Positions 47,636 through 58,749 of a stretch of DNA of 64,000 nt are shown here, piece after piece. Numbering within the stretch: position 1 is the first letter of the stretch; every line of letters starts with the position of its first letter. The stretch covers positions 3,643,354 through 3,707,353 of the forward strand of contig CM041198.1 in the NCBI GenBank assembly GCA_023078555.1, read 5' to 3'. Source of the DNA: Ulva prolifera. Taxonomy: Eukaryota; Chlorophyta; Ulvophyceae; Ulvales; Ulvaceae. A model generated the notes under the pieces. That model was not told the origin of the DNA. It saw only the letters and a program-made list of their open reading frames with translations, and did not search any database. The translations under genes were made by a program, and so were the position numbers.

Positions 47636-47680
47636 TTGTCAATGTCGTCTAAAGAGTCAGGCTCAGTAAATCCAGATGCT
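47636..47680 (-). repeat. AGTAAAGTAAATC dispersed repeat, copy 6
   Basis: Reads TTTGTCAATGTCGTCTAAAG, then AGTCAGGCTCAGTAAATCCA. It lies 266 bp from the copy at 47309-47370 and in the same orientation. Confidence 0.65.
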
Positions 47681-47955
47681 CTTTGACTTTGCAAATGCGT
47701 GGATTCATAGCTATACAATCTATGGTAGTCCCATGGTGACACCGCCATATCGCTGGACTGCCACACTTTCTCTGTGTGACACAACCCAGGCCAACATGAC
47801 ACAATATCCACATAGTTGACTAGTATTTCCAATTGGGTGTGACGCCATACTTAAAGTGATAACTGTCTCAGCAAGCATGGGAGAGGACATATCACATGTC
47901 CTGGGGATCGGGGGTTGTGCATTGCATGCTTGCATGCTTGCCTGTGGCTGGGTAT

Positions 47956-48057
47956 CAGTGTAGGGCCTTCGAGCCCGACTACATAGGAATATTCAGTATA
48001 ATTCTCTACTTTTCTGGATGGCAGCCCCCAAAAACCGCTCCAGGCGACCAAACACTG
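47956..48057 (+). mobile_element. MITE copy C, with a possible 8-bp target duplication
   Basis: Starts CAGTGTAGGGCCTTCG and ends with the inverse of CAGTGTTTGGTCGCC, 102 bp. The interior TACTTTTCTGGATGGCAGCC matches the family. The flanking octamers CTGGGTAT and CTGTGCAT agree at six of eight positions, consistent with an aged 8-bp target duplication as made by hAT transposases. Confidence 0.7.
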
Positions 48058-49135
48058 CTGTGCATATGCGGGTGGCCCCGGAGCTGACCGCTGCAAGGGG
48101 TGGCCTTGGTGATTGGAGGCTGTGACTGGCCTGTGTTGGTGTTGGTCTGCAGACTGTGCAGGCTGTGTCCGCGTAGCACCCGAGCATTCAACACGACTAA
48201 AGCCGACTGAGCTGCCCCAGCATCTGCGCACAGCAACAAGAATGCACAGCTCCACAGCTCAAAGAAAAAAATGACTTGACCTCAAGTCCTTGCATCAGAC
48301 AACTGCTGTTTGGCATCGGACGTCCAGTTGAGGCCAGAATTGTTGGGGCGCAATTTCGTGTGGCTTCTTGATTTGCTATGGTGTGTGTGGCCAAGGCTGC
48401 AAAGCTGTTTCTGCTTGGCTTTTGCTTCAGCGATGGGCATGTGCTTCATGCGCTGCTTCAACCACACTTTTGCCAGCTGAAGATCTCGTGTCTAGGCTGT
48501 TGATGAAGTTTGGTTGACGTTCACAGCAGAGTTTCTTTGTGCGATTGGAGCAGACATTGCATCAATGGTGGGTGTTCTGACAAGGGATCTCTAGGTATAC
48601 TTGATCAAACTTTACTAACAGTCTGATGCCAAGTGGCCAGCGCTGTGTGCATTGTTGGCTGTGATAGTCATGATTCATGATGCCAAAGTATGTAATAATG
48701 GCTGATGCAACTCCACCACTCACAGGATGAGGGCAAATGGGATGTGCTGTCAAGTGACGCTGGGGCTGGATGCTTGCCGGGAGCGCAGCACACAATTGGT
48801 GGAGGCAGCAGAGGTTTCAATGCATATGAAGCATGTTGCCAGACGACGAGTGACTTACTTTGCTGTGCTTTAGCTTCATCGCGCTGTACCAATTCGACAT
48901 GCTGCAGAATGTAAGGGGCCCATATGTGGCAACGTCATCTCCCTGCCCACTGCCTCCTTTACCTCTTTTCATTGTTGGCGCTTGAAGCAGGAATCCATCT
49001 AGTTTTTTCAATCACAGTGCCTGTTTGGGACCAGGGCGCACCCACCTAATCACCACTGCCCCAAATTCCAAGTGCGATCAGCACGTACGCGTTGTGGGGA
49101 GGACACATGACCAGAGATCACCTGCAACAGCCCTG

Positions 49136-49308
49136 ATGGCATTGACTGTGAGCCTGCTTGCTTCACTGTTGCATCTGACACACGGCGTCGGTAAGTATGA
49201 GACAGATGAGACTCTGATGTCAGCCACTGAAGCAGCTAGGCAGCGCTGATGGTCTCCATTGTAAACAGGCTCCATCATCGAGAGACTCAACGACGATGGG
49301 TTCAAGCG
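49136..49308 (+). CDS. Candidate signal-peptide exon and following exon
   Basis: ATG 49136 opens MALTVSLLASLLHLTHGV, a hydrophobic stretch like a signal peptide, ending at a consensus donor G|GTAAGT (49190/49191). A matching acceptor (TTGTAAACAG) starts an exon at 49269 in the right phase, reading SIIERLNDDGFKR and ending at CG|GTACGC. The pattern could open a FAS1-like domain, but later exons were not found, so it may be spurious. Confidence 0.22.
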
Positions 49309-50517
49309 GTACGCATGGTCATGAGCTTTGTGTATTGAAAGCAAGTGGGATGATATAGACCATCTGACTGGTGGTACTTCATTGACAGGCTCAGCTGATC
49401 ATTCCACACAGTCATGGTGTTCTTGAAATAAATTCCAGAAATCGCCGCCTCTGACACTTGCATCCTCCAGAAATCCGGCCTGCACCTGCCTGTGTCCACT
49501 TACACGTGCGCTTGCAATGTATGAATGAACAGCACGCGAGGTGTTGGGAAAGGAATCCACAACTGGAAACGCTCAGCACCCCAGCTGGGCGACTCGGAGA
49601 ATAGTTCGATGAGCCCCATGCCTCTGCAACGGCTGTGGAGCTAGCTTAGTCACACCTTTTGTACCTTTCAGTCCCACAAGGACTGTGCACTGTTCACCTC
49701 TGCATGTGGATGCCTGTGATAGGAGGAGACAATGGTACTTCAGTGGTTTTTGAGGACTGTCAGAAGAAGCCAACTCACTGTCAATCAGTGGTCAATGGTC
49801 ACTGCACACACTCATGGAATGGGCAGGAGTAACATGCAGTCTTAGCGTCTTATCATGTACGCGGGACGATGTGGCCAGGCATGGGAGAGTGCGGGCTGAA
49901 CGCACCAGCATGAACACTGTTGTAGTGAGTGCAAAGTGGCCATGTCGGCTGTGTTACATCATGATATGTAATTGTCGACATTGAATTGTTGCATACACAA
50001 TTATATTTATTCGTCGATATTGTATGATGTGTATGTTATGTACGGTCCCATCTTCAAGCACAACTCAAAAGACACTTCGAGCAAAACAGGTAGGATCAAC
50101 AACATATTATCCAATACAACACAACGGCTCACATCATGATAATGGTCCTATTGTCATGTTGTGAGAACTGTTCTATGCTATCTTGCTGCACACGGGAAAG
50201 GAACTGTGCACATTGATCAAACACTGCACAGTGTTACTGCCAACTACCATGATCGCATGCTACCTCAGATCTGTCACTTGACCGTACACTGGACTCCTGC
50301 ATACTGTACCACACTGCATGTGACAAGCCATGTCGAGCAAAACCGTGCATACTCGGGCAACCCACATCAACTAGAAAAAGGACTCAAACTTGTAGCAACC
50401 ATTAACACACCCTCCCCAACCCATTGCATCGAGCATCAACCATGCCATCCCAGCAATCCCATCGCAGCCAATACCCCACTGTCCGGAGCAAATGGACCGG
50501 ATGGCCACATACACCGA
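49309..50517. other. Interval without supported genes
   Basis: Nothing recognisable. The stretch at 49950-50160 is AT-richer than its surroundings. The 3' end of the PGN-motif gene (minus strand) should lie in the right part. Confidence 0.4.
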
Positions 50518-51936
50518 CTAAGACTCGCTGCCCTTGAGGAACTCGAGCATGTCACCCAGGTCAGGTGGGATGTTTCCTGGGGGCAGCTCCATTTTAACTG
50601 CCTTCATGTCCCCTCCCTTGGGCGCCGCATTGCCAGGGCTGAACTCGAGCACCGTTGACACCGGCGTGCCCTGGGGCGCATCAGGAGGCACATTCCCTGG
50701 GTAGATCTTGTAGTTCAGGTACTTGATCGGCTCGTCATTCACGGCCTGCAGGAGGTTCACAATCTCTCCGAGCTCCATCTGCAGGTTGCCAGGAATCAAG
50801 CCCTTGTCATTAACGATCTTCAGCTTCTTCGCCTCACCGCCAGACTTGGCATCCACTGCCGCTGCAGAGGCGACTGTGACCTTGGCCTTGCCAAATTCCT
50901 CCTCTGGCAGGAAGTCAGCTGGATCGACATTACCCGGGAAACTACCGGACGGCCGTGATACAGTCTTGGCCGCTGGTGCGGAGGGGGCAGGTGGACTCAC
51001 CCCAGCGGATGAGTTGCCTGGGATCAGGCCAGCGTTGCTGGTGCGGGCAGCAGGGGCAGAGGGGGCTGGGGCGGGGGGTGCAGGTGCAGGCGCAGAGAAG
51101 TTGACTGCTTCCTCGTTGCCTCGAGAGGACACTGCATAGGCCCGGACATCAGATCCCGGGGACTTAGCAGACAAATCAGGCGTGGCCAGGGTGACCGGTG
51201 GATTTGTCTTCTTTGGGGTGGAACGAGCAGACTGTTCTGATGTGACAGCCGGAATCGCGGCCTGTGGCTCAGATACAGGGGCCGGAGGGGTGGCTGATTG
51301 ACTAACAGACTTTACGGGTGCACCTGTGGGTGCTGGGCTAGGTGCTGGCATATTTGCAGTGGAGGGTGCAGCAGCCTTGCCTTCAACAGAAGCAGACACT
51401 TGCGGTGGAGTAGGTGCTGCTGGCTTGACACTCTCGAGCGTTTGAGCGATCATCTTGGCATCTTTTGCCACTGCTGGCGGCATCGACTGGGCCTACATGA
51501 ATGGCAGTATTGCTGACGAAGTTGGTGATCAAGCACACCGGTGCTGCTGAACCTGAACATATAAATGTGAGGCGCCAAGACCGGCTGCACATGGACAATA
51601 TCATGGATACGAGACACCGCAAGACAATGCAGATCTCGGAACATGCTAGGCTTGTAGGCTGCAGCAGCGTTGATCACAGCCGGAGCTTACCTGGGCTTTC
51701 ACAGGCTCATCTACCAGAGCAGGTGCATCAGCAATGGGTTTCAGCAAGGCCTGCAGCTGCCTGAGCTGCTCTCCTTGCACAGGAGAGCCGGCTTCATCTG
51801 TGCATGTCACTACACCACTCTGCTGGGTGCAGATGAAAGCAGGTACATCTGCTGGCACAGCGGCAGCACTAGTGAGGCGAGGTGTAGGAGGTTTGATCTG
51901 GAAACCGGGACCGCGAGCTCCGGTAACGCTCGGCAC
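50518..51936 (-). CDS. Pro/Ala-rich protein with repeated PGN motifs (5' partial)
   Basis: Two exons on the minus strand join in phase 0: 51936-51691 and 51492-50518, with a consensus donor CAG|GTAAGC and acceptor TGTAG. They give 406 residues without the N-terminus, since the first exon itself begins at an acceptor (TTTCTGTGCAG). The N-terminal half is disordered and Pro/Ala/Ser rich. The C-terminal half carries six PGN tripeptides in related settings (twice GLIPGN, then GSFPGN, IYPGN, FSPGN, LPPGN), often followed by a short acidic/hydrophobic stretch such as VNLLQAV or DMLEFLKG. I know no family with this pattern. The spacing suggests a repeated binding motif. Upstream exons above 51937 were not resolved. 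Confidence 0.65.
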
Positions 51937-53676
51937 CTGCACAGAAACGATCATCTAAGAATGTCACGCGAATTCGTGTTGTGTTCGGGTTTTGCATGGG
52001 CGCCATACAGCGACACGGCATGCCAGAACACCGGGGGACAAGTACACCGGCACTGCTCGATCTGGTTACTACATGGATGGCGCTCTCGGATACCACTATT
52101 CACATATGGCTACAGTACGTACATGGGCGCAATGTGCAAATGCTTGGTGAGTATGCCGCCAGTACAAGGCAATGAATGCGCCATGACCGATGCATATACT
52201 GCATCGCTACGCCGACCGCAAGACTTATGAAGCTACCGTAAAGTCATATGTGTCATTGCGAGTATGTTTGCAATCAACAGGCTGACTGTTGACTGGACGA
52301 GATGCGTGTACACAGCCAGACACGTGAAAAACGCCACAAAAGAATACTATACACAGCAACGCAGCCAGCAGTTACCGAATCCACTCAGTAAGATTGCTTC
52401 CACTGCTAAGGTCTACAGACAGCGAGGTCGCAAGTCGTGCCAGGAAAGCGTTCTGAGCGACAGAGCCCGCCACATACCACAAACGGCATTAGCAGTTGGG
52501 GCACGACACGGATTGCACGTGAATACGCACCTTGTAACCCGCTGTGTGCATTCTAGACATCTGAATCACAGCCAAAGGGGGACGATGTGGCCTAGAGGCG
52601 TTCGCGAGGCAGCGCTACTGGAGACTGGTGTGCACGACAAGGCCAATCTGCGACTGATCAGAACTCAGCTTTGCAAACAGATATTGCGTTGAGGATTCGG
52701 GTTTATACATACCGCCTTCAGTCTGGCGCACACGTGTGGGAGGATTCAGGTGATGCTTCCGGCATTCGGTGAGGTCAGGTCTCGGTATACCGCGGTCGGT
52801 TCCATCCAACGAATTTCACACACGGTCTCCAAGGACCGCAAGGGCATGCCATGCATGCCACAAACATCACCCGCACCCAAATGCATGGGTCGTCAATTGT
52901 GGCCCCGCTGCATCGCCACTGGTTGTCTGCAGCACGGGATCTTGTGGGGAAACCGGTCGTGGGAGAAAACAATCAGGGCTTGTGATCCAAGCCATACTTT
53001 CTGATGATCACACTGATAAACATGTCCCCGAGGTATGTATGAAGCGAGTAGTGACTGTGCGTTTTTTATGCAGCGCATTGGCTGCATTACACGGCACAGT
53101 CGAGTCTCGGAGAGTTAGTGACCATGCTTCGTTTCGTTTGGCCAGAATGCACCCCCTTGAGAAGATCATCTGTGTACGTTATGGCCTTCACAATATGATA
53201 GTGTTGGCCGAGCGTGTGTTTTTCCAACAGAATGTTGTATGTACACGGCGGGAGTAGCCGGGCGGAGCGCATGCATCTACGGTGAGTCGGGGTTGAGAGT
53301 CTTCTGTTTTGTCGCCCTGCGGGTCCTGACATTCTCCTGATCCATCACGACATGCTCCTCGGCTACCTGTCACAACCGGATATTGTAGCCAGCTACATAG
53401 AAAGGTTTGCTTACACATGCCTTTTACCTTCGGCGACAAGCTCGAGCCACAACACGTCAACTTTCAACTCTGTCGCACCTGCGCTTTGACAGGACTGGCG
53501 ACAATTTGACTAAACTGAATGCTGAAGCGGATCACGCCGAAGCTTTACTCCGCTGCATTCGACAAGACCTGAACGCACTGCCACTGTCATCACGAGGCAC
53601 ATTTGATCGTTGGACTCACGAGTCACCACTTCAGTGTCCAGAGAACCCTGCAATTGACTCAGCAGCTGGCAGTACG
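51937..53676. other. Interval between the divergent PGN-motif and first bestrophin genes
   Basis: The genes on either side are transcribed away from each other, so promoters of both should lie here, along with missing 5' exons of the PGN-motif gene. No motif or exon is supported. Confidence 0.4.
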
Positions 53677-56640
53677 ATGTCTCTAGAACGTAGAGCGTCG
53701 CTGCTGCAACAGCCAGCGGAAATGAATCCTGCTGAACGTAGGAGAGCAATGGCCGCTGCAGGCGCAGAACAGGTTCGAAGGCTTCATACTTGCCAAAGTG
53801 TGCTTCAAGCATCAATTTCGCCCTTACAAATGGAGTGTAGGTGTTTGACTTCGGAAAGTGGGAACATCATCGTTCCCTTCTGAAGTACTGGAGGGAAGTC
53901 CTGACCATACCAACGTCTCACACGCTGCGGTCATGTGTCATCCCGTCTGTATGGGTCTTCGCCATCAGTCTGGTCATCGGTATAAATCAGGATATGACCC
54001 AGAAGGGCATGCTGCCCAGTTGGCTTCAGATTCAACATTTGGACACAGGTAAAAGTATTCCAAATTCTGATGCCGATGTTACTTACCGCCAGTTCCCATG
54101 ACCATCATACTACTTCACTTTTAGTACACAGGCTGGGCATCCTGTGCCACTGTATGTCTGCTGCATGACGGGCATCAATCTCACGCACACTGTATGACTG
54201 ATGACATATAAGCAGATGTGATTTTGAATGCTTCTGTATAGATTTATTTCTTTGCAGGCTGGACAGACTCAGTCTGAAGCTGCATATTTGCACCTGCATT
54301 CATGCCACATCCCTTTTCATTGAAGTGTTGGTGTTCCTGCAGTGCAACAGCCTCTGACGATCACATCCTTTGCCCTGTCACTCCTCCTTGTCTTCCGAAC
54401 AAATTCGTCGTATGCTCGTTTCGCAGAGGCTCGGTCAATCTGGGGCATGGTTCTCAACCGTTCACGTAACCTTGCTAGACAGTCAGTGTCATTCTTCCCC
54501 ACTGCAAACTGGGATGCCAAGGCTACTTTCGTTCGCTGGACCACTGCATTTAGCAAGTGCTTGCTAATCCACTTGCGGCCACATCTATGTTTGCGTGATG
54601 AAGTTGCTGAAGTTCTCGGCCGAGAAGAGCTGCAGATCCTCCTTGCTGCAGAGCATCCTGTAGTTATGTGCATCCAGGTGTGACTGTACGGCAAGACCTG
54701 GCGCATGAAATGTGACACTTGGGGCGCAAGACTAATACATAGAATTTTCACTGTATTGAGGTTATCTTTGATCTGGGTCAAAGTGTGCACCTGAAGGCTG
54801 GCTTTGCCAACTGACATGCATCGCTGCTCACAATGGGACTGTCAGAACTTGAGGAGCGATCTGATGTAGATCTTGCATGGGTTGCTAGGATATGGTCACC
54901 TGTGATTCAATCATCGCCTTCCACCGGTTTGCTACGCTTCATGTGTGGGAATATGGTATTGGTTTCTATCTGATGGCGATCGTCTCAGGCCCACAGGAAC
55001 ACCCTCACATCCGTCTGCCTCGAATCTTTGCTCTCAGGGACCTTCCAAGGCAATCTGGTTTCACTGCACTGTTGGTGTTTGCGGTGATGCCCATTACAGC
55101 TGCATTTTTGTAGACCCATGGCACAGGAGCTGCTATCGTTGTGTTTTCACAACAGGACTCGTACGGTCACACATGCGCGTTCGTGTCCTGCTGCCCCCAT
55201 GTCATCCCCACAAGATTAGTGCCACTACATGTAGGCCCTATCGGAGCTGGTCGAGGCCGCACCCATATCTCCAATGCAGCGGTGGCAGATGCACGACAAC
55301 TTGACACAACTGCATGACCTGCTGGGCGCGTGCGAGCGCATCTTGAGGACGCCCATCCCTGTTGCTTACACCCGCCACACCACCCGCTGCCTCATCATCT
55401 GGCTTACAGTCATGCCATATGCCCTATGGGGCAACCTCGGCTGGGCGACGCTGGTCGTTGCCCCCCTCATCAGCTTCCTCCTTGCGGGCATCAACGAGAT
55501 TGGCATCGACGTTGAGGAGCCATTCTCACTGCTCCCGCTTGAGGCCATTTCCGATCGGGCGAAGACAGACTGTCAGGAGATCGTGAGCATGCAGGTGCAC
55601 CCCGTTACCCGCCTGCACAGCCAGCTTGGCCACTTCCGCCCTCGCTGTAGCTGTGGACGACCTCTTGCAGCTTCGCCAGCGGACGTGAAGCTGTACTGTA
55701 TTCTACAGACTTTCCATTTAGGCGTGATTGATGTGCTGACTCTTCTTTTGGCTGTAGAAAGGTATACGTGCATGCTGACGAGGCCGGGTTCTCTCTGCTT
55801 GAGGCCGCGAGGGTCCATGGTGCTGTGTTGCTGTGCCATGAATCGTGGCCCATGATAAATGGTGATGCCGCATGTTGGTCCTGATCACAATGAGATTATT
55901 CCACTTTCGTAGCTGCAAGTTACCGAGCAATATCGGACCGGCCCAGGATTGATTATCGCCCCAGCGGTTTTGCGCCGAGACCCTGCTGTGAGCTTATGTC
56001 CTCTATGCTTCCTGGAGATGGGCACGCACCGGACTGCTGCAGACATGGGTCCGCGCCGCTCCGCAGGCACATAAGTAAGGTGCAACTCACAGGTGCAGCT
56101 GAGAATGGTGCGCGTGCCCTGCAGTTGCTGTTGGCTGACCGGCTGACGGAGGCCAGGGAAGAGGCCCTCAACGGCCACGTCTTCCGCATCGTTCTCGACG
56201 AATACCAGACCCGGCTCGCGGCGGAGCATGACCTCGTGCCGCTGACGCGCCGCAACGGCCGCACCGGCATCGCAGACGGCATCGCGCAGAACGTCCCCGC
56301 TCTGAGCGCGGCGTTTCAAGACTCGCGACAGGACCTCGGCGTCAGCATGACACGCAGCGTCCCGCAGGTTGCCCGCACAAACACCCCCAGCCTGCCATTT
56401 TCTCCGGGTCGGAAGGTGCTTGGGGGCAAGCCTCAGAGCGCAAACGGCGACGCGACAGAGAGCCCGCGCATCTGTGCGGAGGACGTGCGGCAGGCCAGTA
56501 CCACCACGCAGGCTGTTGCTGAGGCGAGCACAGCCGGGAACGTGCATCCTGTGGCTGCGGTGCGGCGCAGGTACTATGGACGCGACGGCGACGATTCCCT
56601 CGCTCGGCTGGTGTCCATGCACAGCGGGCTACCTGCGTAA
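53677..56640 (+). CDS. Bestrophin-like anion channel, first of a tandem pair
   Basis: Five exons give 504 residues: 53677-53772, 53841-54048, 54343-54677, 55235-55594 and 56125-56640. The first residues are not conserved with certainty. The start could also be the in-frame ATG at 53722. The body is a bestrophin fold: FDFGKWEHHRSLLKYWREVL, a first membrane segment near IPSVWVFAISLVIGI, then SFALSLLLVFRTNSSYARFA, LIIWLTVMPYALWG, and LISFLLAGINEIGIDVEEPF. The R-T-N-x-S-Y-x-R-F and E-E-P-F motifs are those of plant VCCN1 and algal BST proteins. These are thylakoid channels for chloride or bicarbonate; in Chlamydomonas, BST1-3 are proposed to feed bicarbonate to the lumen. The 171-residue tail is Ser/Thr/Ala rich and ends near RRRYYGRDGDD. 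Localisation is inferred from family, not seen. Confidence 0.85.
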
Positions 56641-58749
56641 TGTGCGATCAATGGTGAGTGTGAGTGGGTACATCACTCATCATCTGCAACATTGGTCTGT
56701 CGGGCTCCTGGGAGCGCCTGGGTGGAGGGATTCTGGCGGGTGTCGGAATGCGCTGACTGTGGAAACTGCCAGTGTTCTGTTGAGGACTTTGGACAAAAAG
56801 TAGCACAAATACTACACAGGACGAAGTAACTTGAGGCAGCTGTTGGGAGGTTGGTCGCCTGGCTGAGAGTACCATTGTGGCGGTTGGCGCTCAAACTGTG
56901 CAACTTTTGCACGAGGGCCAGCCGAGTTGACACTGCGGACATGGGTCCCGACGAGCAGATACGAAAACCACTTGAACGACGAGGACCCTTCAGATAGACG
57001 ACGCCACAGGAAAACAAGTTGCTTGGAACATGATCACAAGGGTGTACTCAGACTTTCACATGATTATCCACTTTGGTATCAGGCATAACGCGCCAAACCT
57101 GTGGTTCAAACACTGGCTTCGGCATGTTGTGGTTTGGAGCATATACATATGTCTCTGGGAGGGGCGTATTAGGCAGCCAAATCAGTGGGTAATTTGACGA
57201 TATATGCAGTAATCGACATGATGTGGGATGCCAGTGGAGCAAAATGTGTGTGAGCATGGGTGCGCAACACAGTGCCTGTAAATGTTGGTCCTTCACATGC
57301 ATGGCTTCTGTATTTACCAGGAGTGGACCACATACATTTTGACTGCAGAAAACTCTGACATGCCAGCACCACGTCGCAGTGACTGAGTTCAGGCACTGCT
57401 TGTGTCGTGTTAATTGTGTTGTGGGCTTGTTTGGAAAGGCATGGACGCATGCCAATGTGCAGTGACAGAAGTCACATGGGTACTGCTGCCGTACAGAGCC
57501 AAGGCCGGCTGCTGATGCGGACAGTGCTGGAGTAGCAGTGCCTTTTCCACTGCAGCATTTGCCTTTCTCTGGTGCTGGTGGACCAAGCGGTACGGCGTGG
57601 CACATCAAGAGAGGTTATCTAATGGTGCCTGGCGCGAGAGATCCAGCTCTATAAATCAGACTCCAGCAAATGTGTGAATCTATCACTTGCGAGTGCAGGA
57701 AGCCTGCGGGATTCACTGCGCTACTTTCAGTTCAGCAGCACCAATGCAGTTGAAGGTCGACACATTGAACCACAGATCAGCATGAACATGGACTTCCTGA
57801 ACGGGAGTTTCTCACCCACACAGCTCCATCAAGGGCAGGGTCGCGGATAGTAAAGGTCACATTGAATGTGCGCACTCTGCTGGAGCGGGACGTACCGGTA
57901 CCTGACCCAGCACGTACAGCATCTGCAGACACCAGACGCTCTCTTCGCCCCTGTGCAGGCAGCCACCACCTCCTGGAAGTCACAATTGATCTGATGCTGA
58001 TTCATCGCAATTGTGCCGCTTATGCATCATCGGATCGGACGGGCCACAGCTACGGAGCGAAGGGACTCCAATAACACGCCTACAACTCTAACTGAACGCA
58101 GCGAAGATCTACACCACACAGCGCCGCGGGGCTCGCGTGAATTCGCTGTATTCAGTATCTAACCGCCCCGATGGCAAGCCTGCTTGTGCTGTACGTTGCA
58201 CTTGTCCGCGATGAGGCAAGATGCTCTCTCCAGATCTGGCCGCAGCTGCATGCATCTTCAAGAAGCAGGTGGTCAGCTCCATCAGGAAATAATGCAGCGC
58301 ACCATGCAGATGTGTTAGTTGTTTTTGGCAGCCTGGACAGGTGTGCTTTCATGTGAGGGAGCGCTGGCTTCCTCCGACACTGTCTGTCATGTCACCAACG
58401 GAGCCACGTGACCTGCATGCCGGGCTTCAGGAATTCGGTCGGCTACAATGCATTCTTCAGCATGGCGCGCCGGATGGTTCAAATGGACGTTGATGAACAT
58501 TCTGACTACGTGATGATGCGGCCATTCTGGTCAATCTCCGTTTTCCAAGCGGTTCGACCAAGTGGCACGCTTACCAGACTGTGAATGCAATGCATTGCAC
58601 TAAACCACGTGTATGGCGGTGATTGTCAAGTGCGCAGCGCCTAGCCCCGAATGGGTGAAGCTAAGTATACCATAATTCGGACATTTTAGTCCACATTGTA
58701 GTACCTGTCTCTTTGTCTGGGGGAGGCGTGCGTGCGTATTCAGTTTACC
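56641..58749. other. Spacer between the two bestrophin genes
   Basis: About 2.1 kb without supported genes. It must hold the 3' end of the first and the promoter of the second bestrophin. I saw no repeat of the families described here. Confidence 0.45.

Larger units (their letters stand above)
45679..49135. other. Gene-poor interval upstream of the CCT gene
   Basis: It holds a possible 5' extension of the CCT gene (to about 46150), two dispersed-repeat copies (47309-47370 and 47636-47680), and MITE copy C (47956-48057). No other gene is supported. Confidence 0.45.

Noticed and set aside
50161-50658. 165-codon plus-strand frame
   Set aside because: Its second half is antisense to the PGN-motif exon and the first half has no coding character.
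58470-58490. GGTTCAAAT, resembling a tRNA B box
   Set aside because: No matching A box, acceptor stem or cloverleaf could be built around it. The same applies to GGTTCAAATGG at about 32834.
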